DNA of 64,000 nt from Polaromonas sp. JS666 (GCF_000013865.1 NC_007949.1:186001-250000); one strand, 5' to 3'. Positions 33,392 through 43,222 are shown, counted from the first letter of the stretch. Numbers and translations are program-made. The notes: a model not told the origin generated them from the sequence alone.

Positions 33392-34384
33392 ATGGTCACA
33401 AGCCACGATATCGCCCGTCGGGCTGGCGTCTCGCAATCCACGGTATCTCGCGTACTAACCGGCAATACGAAAGTGCGCAAAGAAGCGCGGGAACTGGTAT
33501 TGGCCGCAGTACGTGAATTGAAATACCGGCCGAACGGTGCTGCCCGTGCCATGCGGACCAGTCAAACCGGGAACATTGGCGTCGTTGTTTCGCGCCTAGC
33601 CAATCCACTGTATCCAGAGATGCTTCAGATCTTGGGTCGATGTCTCATGAGCGCTGGTTTCCGCATGGTTGTCTGGAATACGGAAGAGATGGGTGAAAAA
33701 GTGGCAGTAGAGGCCATTCGCGAAAGCCGGGTTGACGGCGCCATCATGACTACCGCGACCGCCGACTCGACGGAGCTGTATGAGGCGTTGCAAATGGATG
33801 TGCCGGTGGTTCTCATAAACCGGGTAGTCGAAGGGTGGCGCTGTGATCAGGTCGCCAGCGACAACCTGACTGGCGGACGTCTTGTTGCCGAATATCTTGC
33901 GAAGGCGGGCAAACGCCGCATCGGAATGATAGGTGGAAGCCCCCTTGCCAGTACGATTCGCGACCGTCAGGCAGGCTTTCGTCATGCGCTCGCCGCTAGC
34001 GGGTTTCCGCTCGATGAAACACGATGCATGCAAGTCGACACGTTTTCCTACAGGACCGGCTTCGAGGCTGCGTCGCGTCTGCTTGAGCTCTCCGACCCGC
34101 CTGATGCAATTTTCTGCGTCAACGATGTCATCGCTCTTGGGGCGAGAGATGCCGCTCGTGCCCGCGGCATCGATGTTCCTTCCAGATTGTGGATTGTGGG
34201 ATACGACGATATTGAAATGGCATCTTGGCACGCCTTTGATCTGACGACGATTCGACAGCCCTTGGTGCGAATGACGGAAACCGCGATCAGCTTGCTTATC
34301 GAGCGCATTCGCGGCCACCAAGGGGACTGGCAGAACATCTGTCTGCCAAACGAACTCGTGATTCGCGGGTCAACCGGTTGGTAG
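33392..34384 (+). CDS. LacI-family transcriptional repressor
   Basis: 330 residues from the ATG at 33392, which places the helix-turn-helix at the very N-terminus as usual (SHDIARRAGVSQSTVSRVL, then NGAARAMRTSQTGNIGVVV). A start at 33368 would put an operator inside the coding frame. The periplasmic-binding-like domain has ASDNLTGGRLVAEYLAKAGK, RIGMIGGS, PDAIFCVNDVIALGARDAAR and GYDDIEMASW. It likely controls itself and the downstream FAD oxidoreductase-IlvD-Bug genes, with a sugar or sugar acid as effector. Confidence 0.9.
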   Translation: MVTSHDIARRAGVSQSTVSRVLTGNTKVRKEARELVLAAVRELKYRPNGAARAMRTSQTGNIGVVVSRLANPLYPEMLQILGRCLMSAGFRMVVWNTEEMGEKVAVEAIRESRVDGAIMTTATADSTELYEALQMDVPVVLINRVVEGWRCDQVASDNLTGGRLVAEYLAKAGKRRIGMIGGSPLASTIRDRQAGFRHALAASGFPLDETRCMQVDTFSYRTGFEAASRLLELSDPPDAIFCVNDVIALGARDAARARGIDVPSRLWIVGYDDIEMASWHAFDLTTIRQPLVRMTETAISLLIERIRGHQGDWQNICLPNELVIRGSTGW

Positions 34385-34526
34385 GCGACGCACAACCAGA
34401 CCAAATACCGAAGCAAGAATTTTTGATGCCGACGTTCGTGGTTCGTCGCGGTTGTTTGAAGAGTCAGATGCCCTTTCTCGCGAAGTGCAGTCCACGCGCG
34501 AGACTCAATTCATTTGGAGATAGAAC

Positions 34527-35891
34527 GTGAGAAAAGAAGACGGACAAGGTCCGGTTATTGATGAGCCGGCGCGCCAGCTTCCGGTGCGGCACGAGGTGGA
34601 TGTGTTAGTCGTCGGCGGTGGATCGGCCGGGATTGCTGCGGCCACTGCGGCCGCTAGATTGGGAGCCAGCGTGCTCCTGGTCGAGCGCAATGGTTATCTT
34701 GGCGGCACGCTTTCCATGGTGACGCTGGGGAGCATCTGTGGTCTATACACGGTGACCGACGACGAAGTTTTCCCGATTGTGCGCGGATTTGCAGCAGAGC
34801 TTATCGAGCGCCTCCGGCAGCTTGGAGGAGCCAAAGAGCCGTTGCGCTGGCTTAAGACAGCTTCTTTGCCATACGACCCGTCTGCGATCAAGATTGTTGC
34901 AGATGAGATGGTTCTGGAAGCTGGCGTTCAGCTTGCATTTCACTGTCTCGCGGTCGACGTTCATAAGAAAGGCAATCAGATCTGTGGCGTCACATTTGAG
35001 GGGCGCGACGGGCGCTGGGCCTGTCTTGCCGATGTCGTCATCGACTGCACTGGCGATGGTGACATTGCCTCCATGGCCGGAGCGTCCTTCGAGCACGACC
35101 CGGAGATCATTCAGGCGCCGACGACCATGTTCCGGTTCGGTGGAGTTGATGTCGATCGGGCGCGCCAATTGACTCGTGACGAGTTAAGAACGCATCTTGA
35201 AAGTGCGGCCGCCACGGGTTTGGCTTTGCCTCGGACTACCGGAGGGGCGTTTAGCACCCAACCTGGTTCCATGCACATGAACATCACACGCGTTCTCAAG
35301 GGAGATCGGGCGCCTGATCCTTTGAACACTGCCGAGCTTACAGACGCCGAAGTGGGTGGGAGGCGGCAACTTAAAACCTACCTCAAGGCGTTTCGCGAGT
35401 TCGTACCCGGATACGAATCCTGCTACATCGCAGATATAGGTGCACAAATCGGCATCAGGGAAAGCCGTCGAATTCGCGGCGACTACTGGCTGACGCTGGA
35501 CGATGTATTAAGCGAGGGACGGTTTTCCGATGCCGTCGCTTGCAGTGCGTGGCCCGTCGAAGAACATGGTGCCGGACGCGCGACCCGGTGGGTGTTCCTG
35601 GCTCCTGGCACCTACTACCAACTACCTTTTCGAATGATGTTGCCGATCGGGTTGGAGCGTTTGCTCGTGGCTGGGCGTTGCTCATCCGCTTCCCATGACG
35701 CGCACGCATCAATGCGGGTTGCCGCTGTGTGCATGGCGCTCGGGGAAGCTGCTGGAGTGGCAGCGGCGCAGGCAAGCGCTTCAGGGAAGGCGTTACGCGA
35801 ACTCGACATGCCGGCGCTCAGGCGCCAGTTGATTTATCAAGGCGCATACCTGGGCGCCGAGATGGACAAAAACCATTCACACAGCCTTTAA
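34527..35891 (+). CDS. FAD-dependent oxidoreductase (FAD_oxidored family)
   Basis: 454 residues. The dinucleotide fold is at the N-terminus (VDVLVVGGGSAGIAAATAAA, then VLLVERNGYLGGTLS), a DCTGDGDIASMAGA motif follows mid-protein, and the C-terminal FAD contact is RLLVAGRCSSASHDAHASMR. This family often supplies dehydrogenase steps in sugar-acid and betaine catabolism; the substrate is unknown. The gene starts 142 bp after the LacI gene and ends four bases before the IlvD/Edd gene, so both belong to one operon. Confidence 0.82.
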   Translation: MRKEDGQGPVIDEPARQLPVRHEVDVLVVGGGSAGIAAATAAARLGASVLLVERNGYLGGTLSMVTLGSICGLYTVTDDEVFPIVRGFAAELIERLRQLGGAKEPLRWLKTASLPYDPSAIKIVADEMVLEAGVQLAFHCLAVDVHKKGNQICGVTFEGRDGRWACLADVVIDCTGDGDIASMAGASFEHDPEIIQAPTTMFRFGGVDVDRARQLTRDELRTHLESAAATGLALPRTTGGAFSTQPGSMHMNITRVLKGDRAPDPLNTAELTDAEVGGRRQLKTYLKAFREFVPGYESCYIADIGAQIGIRESRRIRGDYWLTLDDVLSEGRFSDAVACSAWPVEEHGAGRATRWVFLAPGTYYQLPFRMMLPIGLERLLVAGRCSSASHDAHASMRVAAVCMALGEAAGVAAAQASASGKALRELDMPALRRQLIYQGAYLGAEMDKNHSHSL

Positions 35892-35895
35892 ACCA

Positions 35896-37578
35896 ATGTC
35901 AACCATGATGAAAAAATATCGCTCAAATTTTGAGCCCGGAACAACACGCTGGGCACTCCGAAAGGCGCAATGGCGCGCGCTGGGAATTTCCGACGAGGAC
36001 ATGGAAAAGCCGAAGATTGCCATCATTAATTCGTCGTCCGAGCTGTCTATCTGCTTCAGCCATCTCGACGAGGTGGCGGCCATCGTAAAGCAGAGCATCC
36101 GTGATGCAGGCGGCCTGCCATTTGAAATTAAAACGACGGCCCCCAGCGATTTCATTACTGGAGCAGGTCGAGGCGGTCGTTACCTGATGCCATCACGCGA
36201 TCTGCTGGTGAACGACATCGAGGTGGCCGTGGAGGGCGCACTTCTTGATGGCATGGTGTGCCTGAGTAGCTGTGACAAGACTGCTCCGGCCCACATGATG
36301 GCGGCCGCAAGACTTGATATTCCTACCATCCTTGTGATTGGCGGCTACCAGGCGTGCGGCAAGGTCGCCGGCAATAAAGTTGACATTGAAGACGTTTTTG
36401 AATCAGTCGGCGAGTTGGCTGCCAAAAAAATATCAATCAAAGACATCAGCGACATGTGCGACGTCGCCGTGCAGGGGCCCGGTGTTTGCGCCGGCATGGG
36501 TACGGCCAATACCATGCATATCATGGCCGAGGCAATCGGCATGACTCTTCCTGGTAGTGCACCAGTGGCGGCCCGAAGCGATCGGATGAAGCAACTTGCG
36601 AGCGAAGCCGGCCATCGCATTGTCGATTTGGTGAATAAGAACATTCGTCCCAAGCAAATCATGACGCCTCTGGCATTCGAAAATGCCATTTCGGTTGGAC
36701 TGGCTGTCTCCGGCTCGATCAATATGCTGCGCCATCTTCAGGGTGTCGCCGCAGAAGGAGAAATCGACGTCGATGTCTACCGCCTGCTGGATGAGATTGG
36801 TAGAAGAGTTCCTCTCTTATGCGCAATAAAACCAAACGGCTCTGGACGAATCGAGGATCTTGAAGCGGCGGGCGGCGCTCTGGCTGTCATGAAGCGGCTT
36901 GAGCCTGTTCTCAACGGTGATGTCATGACGGTCACCGGTAGGACGCTCAAGGAAAACTTGACACATGCACGAGTGCTTGACGGCAAGATCATCGCTACCT
37001 TGGAGCAGCCGCTCAATCCTGGGCCGTCGGTGATCATGCTGAGGGGATCACTCGCTCCAGAGGGCGCCATCATGAAGCTCGGTATCGGCGGCAAGGCGGC
37101 CACCTTTCGAGGCCGGTGCCGCGTGTTTGAGAACCAGGAAGAGGCTATGGCTGCGTTATCCGCCGGCGAAATCACCGGCGGGCAAGTCATTGTCCTCCGC
37201 GGATTAGGAGCCAGAGGTGGTCCCGGCGTGGCATCGGCCTCTTGGTTTGTTGCGGCCGTCAACGGAACCCGTCTTGGCGAGGAGATCGCAGTGATCACCG
37301 ACGGTCAGCTCTCCGGACTGAACAGGGGTTTTACGATCGGTCAGGTGATGCCGGAAGCCGCTGACGGCGGGCCGATTGCGCTGGTGCGCGATGGAGATGA
37401 AGTTTTTATCGACGTAACCGGACGCAAGGTCGAGCTGAATATCGATGCAGGTGAACTTGCTGCACGCCGCGCTGCCCTCGCACCATTTGTGCCGGCGGAG
37501 CGCCGGGGATGGCTACGCATCTATCAGCACATGGTTCAGCCCCTTTCCAAGGGGGGGACTTTAAAGCCGAACCTCTAG
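35896..37578 (+). CDS. IlvD/Edd family dehydratase, sugar-acid type
   Basis: 560 residues. The Fe-S cluster cysteines are placed as expected: SICFSHLDE (first), LSSCDKTAPAHMMAA (second) and GVCAGMGTANTMH (third). DGQLSGLNRGFTIG and EAADGGPIALV are C-terminal family motifs. The enzymes dehydrate 2,3-dihydroxy acids; the non-ilvD context (LacI regulator, FAD oxidoreductase, Bug receptor) argues for a sugar-acid such as a pentonate or hexonate rather than branched-chain amino-acid synthesis. A Bug gene follows 45 bp downstream. Confidence 0.88.
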   Translation: MSTMMKKYRSNFEPGTTRWALRKAQWRALGISDEDMEKPKIAIINSSSELSICFSHLDEVAAIVKQSIRDAGGLPFEIKTTAPSDFITGAGRGGRYLMPSRDLLVNDIEVAVEGALLDGMVCLSSCDKTAPAHMMAAARLDIPTILVIGGYQACGKVAGNKVDIEDVFESVGELAAKKISIKDISDMCDVAVQGPGVCAGMGTANTMHIMAEAIGMTLPGSAPVAARSDRMKQLASEAGHRIVDLVNKNIRPKQIMTPLAFENAISVGLAVSGSINMLRHLQGVAAEGEIDVDVYRLLDEIGRRVPLLCAIKPNGSGRIEDLEAAGGALAVMKRLEPVLNGDVMTVTGRTLKENLTHARVLDGKIIATLEQPLNPGPSVIMLRGSLAPEGAIMKLGIGGKAATFRGRCRVFENQEEAMAALSAGEITGGQVIVLRGLGARGGPGVASASWFVAAVNGTRLGEEIAVITDGQLSGLNRGFTIGQVMPEAADGGPIALVRDGDEVFIDVTGRKVELNIDAGELAARRAALAPFVPAERRGWLRIYQHMVQPLSKGGTLKPNL

Positions 37579-37623
37579 CTTGAATACGTCGTTTTTTATT
37601 GAATCATTTGATGGAGAATTTTT

Positions 37624-38601
37624 ATGAATGTGCTTATGCGCCTGCTTGGCTTGGGGTTGTCTGCTCTGGCTTTGACCACAATGACGAGCAATGTTTTGGC
37701 CCAGAGTTATCCTGCTAAACCTATTCGTTTCGTTGTTCCCTATCCGCCCGGCGGCGCGTCTGACGTCACGGCGCGGATTATCGGACAGAAGCTTTCAGAA
37801 GCGTGGGGGCAACCGGTCATCGTCGATAACCGGGCGGGTGCAAATGGCAATATAGCTGCGGAGCAAGTTGCGAAAGCGCCAGCGGACGGCTATACGATGT
37901 TGATGGGCAATGTCGGACCCAATGCGATCAGCCCGAGCCTTTACACGAACCTTGCCTACGATGTGGCGAGCTTTGCACCTGTGACGCTGACCACTACCGT
38001 GCCTATCGTGTTGCTGGTGAACCCGTCTCTTCCTGTCAATAACGTTAAAGAACTGATTGCCTATGCAAAGGCGAATCCAAACAAGTTGAATTTTGCCTCT
38101 GCCGGCAATGGCTCGTCTAACCATCTGACTGGGGAGCTTTTCAAGAGCATTGCCGGAATCGACATTGTTCATGTTCCCTATAAAGGCGATGGTCTCGCGC
38201 TCACTGATGTGATGGGAGGACAGGTGTCGATGATGTTCACCACGGTTGTGTCGGCCATGCCTCATATCAAATCGGGCAAGCTGCGGGCTGTGGCCGTTGC
38301 TTCAGCAAAGCGGATAGCTGCAATGCCGAACTTGCCCACAGTTGCTGAGTCAGGTGTTCCAGGCTTCGATTCCAGCTCGTGGGGCGGGATCCTTTTTCCC
38401 GCGGGGACACCGAAGGAGATCATCGCAAAAATGCACGATGCAGTCGTGGCAATCCTGGCCATGCCCGATGTCAAGGCGCGTTTGAGTAGTTTGGGCGCCG
38501 AGGTTGTTGGCAATACGCCTGATGAATTTGGCAGCTATATCAAATCGGAAACGGTGAAGTGGGGCAAGGTAATCAAAACTTCGGGCGCAAGCGTCAATTA
38601 A
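37624..38601 (+). CDS. Bug-family (TctC) periplasmic substrate-binding protein
   Basis: 325 residues with a signal peptide (first 26, ending NVLAQ). Its signature sequences are close to the first Bug protein: FVVPYPPGGASDVTARIIG, VDNRAGANGNIAAEQVA, KAPADGYTMLM, LNFASAGNGSSNHLTGEL, VPYKGDGLALTDVMGGQ. It is the last gene of the LacI-controlled operon, with no TctA/TctB permease. About 47% of residues look shared with the 28116 protein by eye, so they are paralogues with different specificities. Confidence 0.92.
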   Translation: MNVLMRLLGLGLSALALTTMTSNVLAQSYPAKPIRFVVPYPPGGASDVTARIIGQKLSEAWGQPVIVDNRAGANGNIAAEQVAKAPADGYTMLMGNVGPNAISPSLYTNLAYDVASFAPVTLTTTVPIVLLVNPSLPVNNVKELIAYAKANPNKLNFASAGNGSSNHLTGELFKSIAGIDIVHVPYKGDGLALTDVMGGQVSMMFTTVVSAMPHIKSGKLRAVAVASAKRIAAMPNLPTVAESGVPGFDSSSWGGILFPAGTPKEIIAKMHDAVVAILAMPDVKARLSSLGAEVVGNTPDEFGSYIKSETVKWGKVIKTSGASVN

Positions 38602-38805
38602 ACCTAATGCCCGGCCTCAACATGATCAAAAGCCTAGTGGGACGCTTGACAACAGCCCCCTCGAAAGGGGGAAAGAATTGACCGACCCACTGTCCTGCGC
38701 ATGTGCGGGCAACAATTCGTCGCGAGTTTCCATTTTCAAATTTACACCCCTCGCTCTGACGGTAAGCCCTTCCCCAAAGATCCTCCTTCGCACGCGAGCA
38801 CGACG

Positions 38806-39630
38806 TCACGAAATCGGCATCGTCTGTGGCGCGTCCAGCACGGTCTTGAGATCAGTGCGTGCCAGGCGCTGAGCCGTGTCGCGTCTTTCCCCGGTCCAGA
38901 AGCCTGCCTCCGCGAGTTCGATCCGGGCGACGGTACTCTCCATGTGTCGCAGAGCAGCCACGCGCGCGGCTTCGGGATCCCGCGCAAGGATTGCCGCGCT
39001 GATGGCCTCGTGCTCGGCGCGCACCTGCGCGGTGAAATCCGCACGGCGCGCCTCATTGCTGCGCGTCACCCGGATGGCATCCTTCAGCGCACGGGTGAGC
39101 ATGCCCAGCAGATCCGTGTAATGGGGATTCCTGGTCGCGCGGGAAATTGCCATATGAAACTCAAGATCCTCCTTGACGCCGTCGCCGCCGTTGGCCACCG
39201 CCCGGTCGATCATCTTCAGCGCGTGCTTGATCTCCGCCATCTCGGAAGCGGTACGCCGCCTGGCGGCCAATGCGGCCATTTGAGCTTCGATTCCGCAGCG
39301 CAATTCAATGATGCGCAGCACGCCTTCCGCCGGATTATTTTCGGAGGAAGAGAGCCGGAATGCTGCCGAGGACTGCGGGTCCAGTACTGCCGTTCCGCTG
39401 CCTTGACGGGTTTCGACAAGCCCCTCGGATTTCAGTCGGGAAATCACCTCGCGAACGACAGTCCGGCTGACGCCAAATTCCTCGGCCATCGTTCTTTCGG
39501 TCGGCAAGCGGGCATTGACCGGATAAACGCCGCTGCGCAACTGCTCGGCGAGGACCAGGGTGAGCCGGTCTGCCAGCGTCGGCTCGACGACCGGCTTCGG
39601 GGTGCTGTTCTGTTTCTTCTCGTTGGACAT
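38806..39630 (-). CDS. GntR-family regulator, FadR/FCD type
   Basis: 274 residues from the ATG at 39630, with GGAG six bases upstream; an in-frame extension to 39705 lacks a ribosome-binding site. Winged helix: TLADRLTLVLAEQLRSG, NARLPTERTMAEEFGVSRTVVREVISRL. FCD domain: AALAARRRTASEMAEIKHALK, EFHMAISRATRN, EHEAISAAILARD and HMESTVARIELAEAG. It is divergent from the operon starting at 39801 and has repeated ATACCAAT sites between them, so it is its probable repressor. Confidence 0.88.
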   Translation of the reverse strand: MSNEKKQNSTPKPVVEPTLADRLTLVLAEQLRSGVYPVNARLPTERTMAEEFGVSRTVVREVISRLKSEGLVETRQGSGTAVLDPQSSAAFRLSSSENNPAEGVLRIIELRCGIEAQMAALAARRRTASEMAEIKHALKMIDRAVANGGDGVKEDLEFHMAISRATRNPHYTDLLGMLTRALKDAIRVTRSNEARRADFTAQVRAEHEAISAAILARDPEAARVAALRHMESTVARIELAEAGFWTGERRDTAQRLARTDLKTVLDAPQTMPIS

Positions 39631-39673
39631 CGGAGCTCCGGAATCAAGGTCACGGGATGGACGGAGATTCAAT

Positions 39674-39743
39674 GGTAATACCTGCTTGACAAATTGATAA
39701 GACAAGTTTGTAATACCAATAAATAAAAGTCGTCATACCAATT
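39674..39743. promoter_or_regulatory. GntR operator candidates between divergent genes
   Basis: GGTAATACC (39674-39682) is a 9-bp palindrome. ATACCAAT occurs as direct repeats at 39713-39720 and 39735-39742, 22 bp apart, so on the same face of the helix. They lie between the FadR-type gene and the hydroxyacid dehydrogenase gene and resemble FadR-type TGGTATNACC half-sites. Confidence 0.5.
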
Positions 39744-39800
39744 CGTATTATCACTTTAGATCTCGAAAACATTGAAACACAACCCCTGCTTCCTCCTCCT

Positions 39801-40772
39801 ATGAGCACGCACCCCATCCAGAAGGCCTTCCTGTGCCGGCGTTTTACGCCGGCGATTGAGGCAGAACTCAGACAGCGGTTTGACCTTGAGGTCAACCTGG
39901 AGGACACGGTCCTGACACCCTCCGGTATTGCCAGCAGGGCCCATGGCGCAGAAGTGCTGTTCGTCACCGCGACGGAGGCCATCACCGCCGAGGTGATCCG
40001 GAAGCTGCAACCCGGCCTCAAGACCATCGCCACGCTGTCAGTGGGATACGACCATATCGACATGGCTGCAGCGCGTTCGCTCGGCATCAAGGTGTTGCAC
40101 ACGCCTGACGTTCTGAGCGATGCCTGCGCTGAAATTGCGATGCTGCTGGTGCTCAATGCCTGCCGCCGCGGCTACGAGGCCGACCGCATGGTGCGCAGCG
40201 GCTCCTGGCCGGGATGGGGTCCCACCCAGTTGCTGGGCATGGGCCTGACCGGACGTCGCCTGGGCATCTTCGGCATGGGCCGGATCGGCCGTGCCATTGC
40301 CACGCGCGCCCGGGGGTTTGGGCTTGCAATTCATTACCACAACCGCACCCGGTTGTCGCATGCGCTCGAAGAGGGAGCCATTTATCACGACACACTGGAC
40401 AGCCTGCTCGGCGCGAGTGACATCTTCCTGATCGCTGCACCGGGCCGGCCGGAACTGAAAGGATTTCTCGATCACGATCGGATCGCGAAAATTCCTGAGG
40501 GTGCCGTGGTCATCAATATTTCGCGGGGTGATTTGATCAACGATGACGCCCTCATTGAGGCGCTGCGGTCAAAGCATCTGTTCGCCGCCGGACTCGACGT
40601 GTTTGCGAACGAACCAGCCATCGATCCGCGCTACCGCAGCCTCGACAACATTTTCCTGACGCCTCATATCGGCAGTGCCACGCACGAAACACGTGATGCC
40701 ATGGGATGGCTGCTGATCCAGGGCATCGAGGCCCTGAATCAGAGCGACGTGCCGGACAACCTGATTTCCTGA
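39801..40772 (+). CDS. D-2-hydroxyacid dehydrogenase, glyoxylate/hydroxypyruvate reductase-like
   Basis: 323 residues. The NAD fold is GRRLGIFGMGRIGRAIATRA; catalytic Arg in NISRGDLINDDAL, Glu in DVFANEPAID and His in LTPHIGSATHETRDAM are all present. ATLSVGYDHIDMAAARSLGI is typical of the GhrB/PGDH branch. It is the first gene of an operon of sugar-acid enzymes, followed 22 bp later by an aldehyde dehydrogenase. The reaction is likely reduction or oxidation of a 2-oxo/2-hydroxy acid. Confidence 0.85.
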   Translation: MSTHPIQKAFLCRRFTPAIEAELRQRFDLEVNLEDTVLTPSGIASRAHGAEVLFVTATEAITAEVIRKLQPGLKTIATLSVGYDHIDMAAARSLGIKVLHTPDVLSDACAEIAMLLVLNACRRGYEADRMVRSGSWPGWGPTQLLGMGLTGRRLGIFGMGRIGRAIATRARGFGLAIHYHNRTRLSHALEEGAIYHDTLDSLLGASDIFLIAAPGRPELKGFLDHDRIAKIPEGAVVINISRGDLINDDALIEALRSKHLFAAGLDVFANEPAIDPRYRSLDNIFLTPHIGSATHETRDAMGWLLIQGIEALNQSDVPDNLIS

Positions 40773-40794
40773 TTTTTCATCCACAAGAATCCCC

Positions 40795-42264
40795 ATGAAC
40801 TTAAAGCGCCCCTCACTTTTTCGCCAGCAATGCCATATCGACGGGCAATGGGTCGATGCCTCGGACCAGGCAACCCTGGCTGTCGTCAATCCGGCCAATG
40901 ATGAAGTCATCGCCTGCGTTCCTCGCCTGACGGACAAGGACGTGCAAAGCGCCATCCGCGCGGCAGACAAGGCACTGCCCGCGTGGCGCGAGATGAGCGC
41001 CAAAGACCGGTCCAAAATATTGCGTCGCTGGTATGACCTGTGCATGACGCACCAGGAAGACCTGGCGACCATCCTGACCACCGAGCAGGGCAAACCACTG
41101 AGCGAAGCGCGCGGCGAGATTGCCTACGGCTCCGGATTCATTGAGTGGTTCTCCGAGGAAGCCAAGCGTGTTTACGGCGACATCATCCCCGCTCCCACCG
41201 CGGACCGCCGCATCATCGTGATCAAACAACCCGTCGGTGTCGTGGCCGCGATCACGCCCTGGAATTTTCCGAATGCCATGATCACGCGCAAGGCTGGCGC
41301 CGCGCTTGCCGCAGGATGCACGATCGTCGTCAAGCCCGCATCGGCAACGCCTTTTTCGGCACTCGCATTGGCCGATCTGGCCGTCGAGGCTGGCATTCCG
41401 CCGGGCGTGTTCAACGTTGTGACCGGCCGATCCGATGTGGTCGGCGGGGCGCTGACATCCAGCCCAGTGGTCCGAAAGCTCTCGTTTACCGGTTCCACCG
41501 AAGTCGGCAAGCAACTTATGGCGCAGTGCGCTGGCACGGTCAAGAAGGTCTCGATGGAGCTCGGCGGCAACGCACCTTTCATCGTGTTCGGCGACGCCGA
41601 TCTCGATGCGGCGGTAGCGGGTGTGATGGCCTCGAAGTTCCGCAATGCAGGACAAACCTGCGTCTGTGCGAACCGCATCTTTGTGCAGGACATGATCTAC
41701 GACGTGTTCGCTGCAAAGCTGAAGGTCGCCGTTGAAGCCCAGGTGGTCGGTGATGGCATGCAGGCGGGCGTCAATCTAGGCCCGCTGATCGATGCCGCCG
41801 CCGTGAACAAGGTCCAGGAGCACATCAGCGACGCCATTGCCCTGGGGGCCAATGTGCTCACCGGGGGGCAGGCGCACGCGCTGGGTGGTCATTTTTTCCA
41901 GCCCACCATCCTGATCAACGTGTCCTCCGAGGCAAAGCTGATGAATGAGGAAACCTTCGGGCCGGTCGCACCGCTGATCCGCTTTTCTACCGAAGAAGAA
42001 GTTGTATCGATGGCCAACGACACACCCTTCGGACTCGCCGCCTACTTCTACACCGGTAGCTATGAACGCGCCTGGCGGGTCTCCGAGGCGCTCGAATGCG
42101 GCATCGTCGGCCTCAATGAAGGAATCATCTCGACCGAGCTTGCGCCATTTGGCGGGATCAAGGAGTCGGGCGTCGGTCGCGAGGGCTCCAAATACGGCAT
42201 TGAGGATTATGTGGAAGTGAAGTACATCTGCGCCGGCGGGCTGGGGAAAAAGCGTGCCGCATAG
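40795..42264 (+). CDS. NAD(P)-dependent semialdehyde dehydrogenase (GabD-like)
   Basis: 489 residues. Aldehyde dehydrogenase motifs are present in order: ITPWNFPNAMITRKAGAALA, KPASATPFSALALADLA, FTGSTEVGKQLMAQCA, SMELGGNAPFIVF (catalytic Glu) and FRNAGQTCVCANRI (catalytic Cys). EEVVSMANDTPFGLAAYFYT and PFGGIKESGVGREG close the fold. It is closest to succinate/2-ketoglutarate-semialdehyde dehydrogenases, which end several sugar-acid and uronate pathways. It follows a hydroxyacid dehydrogenase and precedes a beta-hydroxyacid dehydrogenase. Confidence 0.87.
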   Translation: MNLKRPSLFRQQCHIDGQWVDASDQATLAVVNPANDEVIACVPRLTDKDVQSAIRAADKALPAWREMSAKDRSKILRRWYDLCMTHQEDLATILTTEQGKPLSEARGEIAYGSGFIEWFSEEAKRVYGDIIPAPTADRRIIVIKQPVGVVAAITPWNFPNAMITRKAGAALAAGCTIVVKPASATPFSALALADLAVEAGIPPGVFNVVTGRSDVVGGALTSSPVVRKLSFTGSTEVGKQLMAQCAGTVKKVSMELGGNAPFIVFGDADLDAAVAGVMASKFRNAGQTCVCANRIFVQDMIYDVFAAKLKVAVEAQVVGDGMQAGVNLGPLIDAAAVNKVQEHISDAIALGANVLTGGQAHALGGHFFQPTILINVSSEAKLMNEETFGPVAPLIRFSTEEEVVSMANDTPFGLAAYFYTGSYERAWRVSEALECGIVGLNEGIISTELAPFGGIKESGVGREGSKYGIEDYVEVKYICAGGLGKKRAA

Positions 42265-42321
42265 TTGTGCGGGCGGTATGGTGGGCAGGGCAGGGCAGGG
42301 AATAACGTGAAGGAAATCGGC

Positions 42322-43215
42322 ATGAAGAAAATCGGAATGGTAGGGATCGGCATGATGGGCCACGGGATCGCCAGCAACATCATCAAACACGGCTATCCCA
42401 TGGTGCTGCTTGAGCATCCCGGGAATCAGCCGTTGCAAGGACTGATCGCGGCCGGCGCAACCACGACAGACAGCGCGGCGACCCTTGCCGGGGTGGTCGA
42501 TATCATCATCCTGTGCGTGACCGGCACGCCGGAAGTCGAGGATGTGCTGTACCGCAAGGGCGGGCTGCTCGAAGGCATCAAGCCGGGCACGATTGTGATC
42601 GACTGCTCTACCGCCATTCCCTCATCGACGATCCGGATTGCCGAGTCCGTCGAAAAGGCGGGGGGGCGATTTCTCGACGCGCCCATGACCCGCACGCCGA
42701 AAGAGGCTGCAGAAGGGCGGCTCAATTTGATCGTGGGCGGCGACCCGGCGCTCTTCGAGAGCTGCAAGCCGGTGCTTGAGTGCTATGCCGAGAACATCGT
42801 CCTGGCCGGTCCGGTCGGATCCGGCCACCGGCTCAAGCTGCTGCATAACTTTGTCTCCCTCGGGTTTTCTGCTGTACTCGCCGAAGCGGCGGCATGCGCA
42901 GACTGCTCGGGCATAGATCCCCAGGTTTTCGTGGAAATCCTGGCGAAAGGCGGAGGCGATGGCGCCATCCTCAATCGCCTGCGTCCCTATATCGAATCGC
43001 GCGATAACTCCGGCTTTCGCTTCTCCATTGCCAATGCGTTGAAAGACATGGGTTATTACACGACGATGGCGCAGGAGGCCGGTGCAATGCACGGCACGGC
43101 GGACGCGATCAGGCAGACCTACGCCACGGCCATCAAGAAAAGCCCCGCACAGTCCACGGTGCCTGAGCTCGTTACCCTCCTGGCGGCGTCGCAGCCATGC
43201 GCGGCAGAAGCCTAG
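42322..43215 (+). CDS. NAD-binding beta-hydroxyacid dehydrogenase (3-HIBDH family)
   Basis: 297 residues from the ATG at 42322 (AAGGAAA upstream); earlier in-frame codons to 42265 are leader. Rossmann fold MKKIGMVGIGMMGHGIASNI, substrate loop DCSTAIPSSTIRIAESVEKA with FLDAPMTRTPKEAAEGRLN, and catalytic Lys in GHRLKLLHNFVSLG. The family covers tartronate-semialdehyde reductase, 3-hydroxyisobutyrate and 2-hydroxy-3-oxo-acid dehydrogenases. Its place among sugar-acid enzymes fits tartronate-semialdehyde or similar reduction. The next gene starts eight bases after the stop. Confidence 0.85.
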   Translation: MKKIGMVGIGMMGHGIASNIIKHGYPMVLLEHPGNQPLQGLIAAGATTTDSAATLAGVVDIIILCVTGTPEVEDVLYRKGGLLEGIKPGTIVIDCSTAIPSSTIRIAESVEKAGGRFLDAPMTRTPKEAAEGRLNLIVGGDPALFESCKPVLECYAENIVLAGPVGSGHRLKLLHNFVSLGFSAVLAEAAACADCSGIDPQVFVEILAKGGGDGAILNRLRPYIESRDNSGFRFSIANALKDMGYYTTMAQEAGAMHGTADAIRQTYATAIKKSPAQSTVPELVTLLAASQPCAAEA

Positions 43216-43222
43216 ATCGACC

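Noticed and set aside
42265..42321. N-terminal extension of the beta-hydroxyacid dehydrogenase
   Set aside because: The Rossmann fold begins at the ATG at 42322 with its own ribosome-binding site; the upstream codons are Gly/Arg-rich leader.
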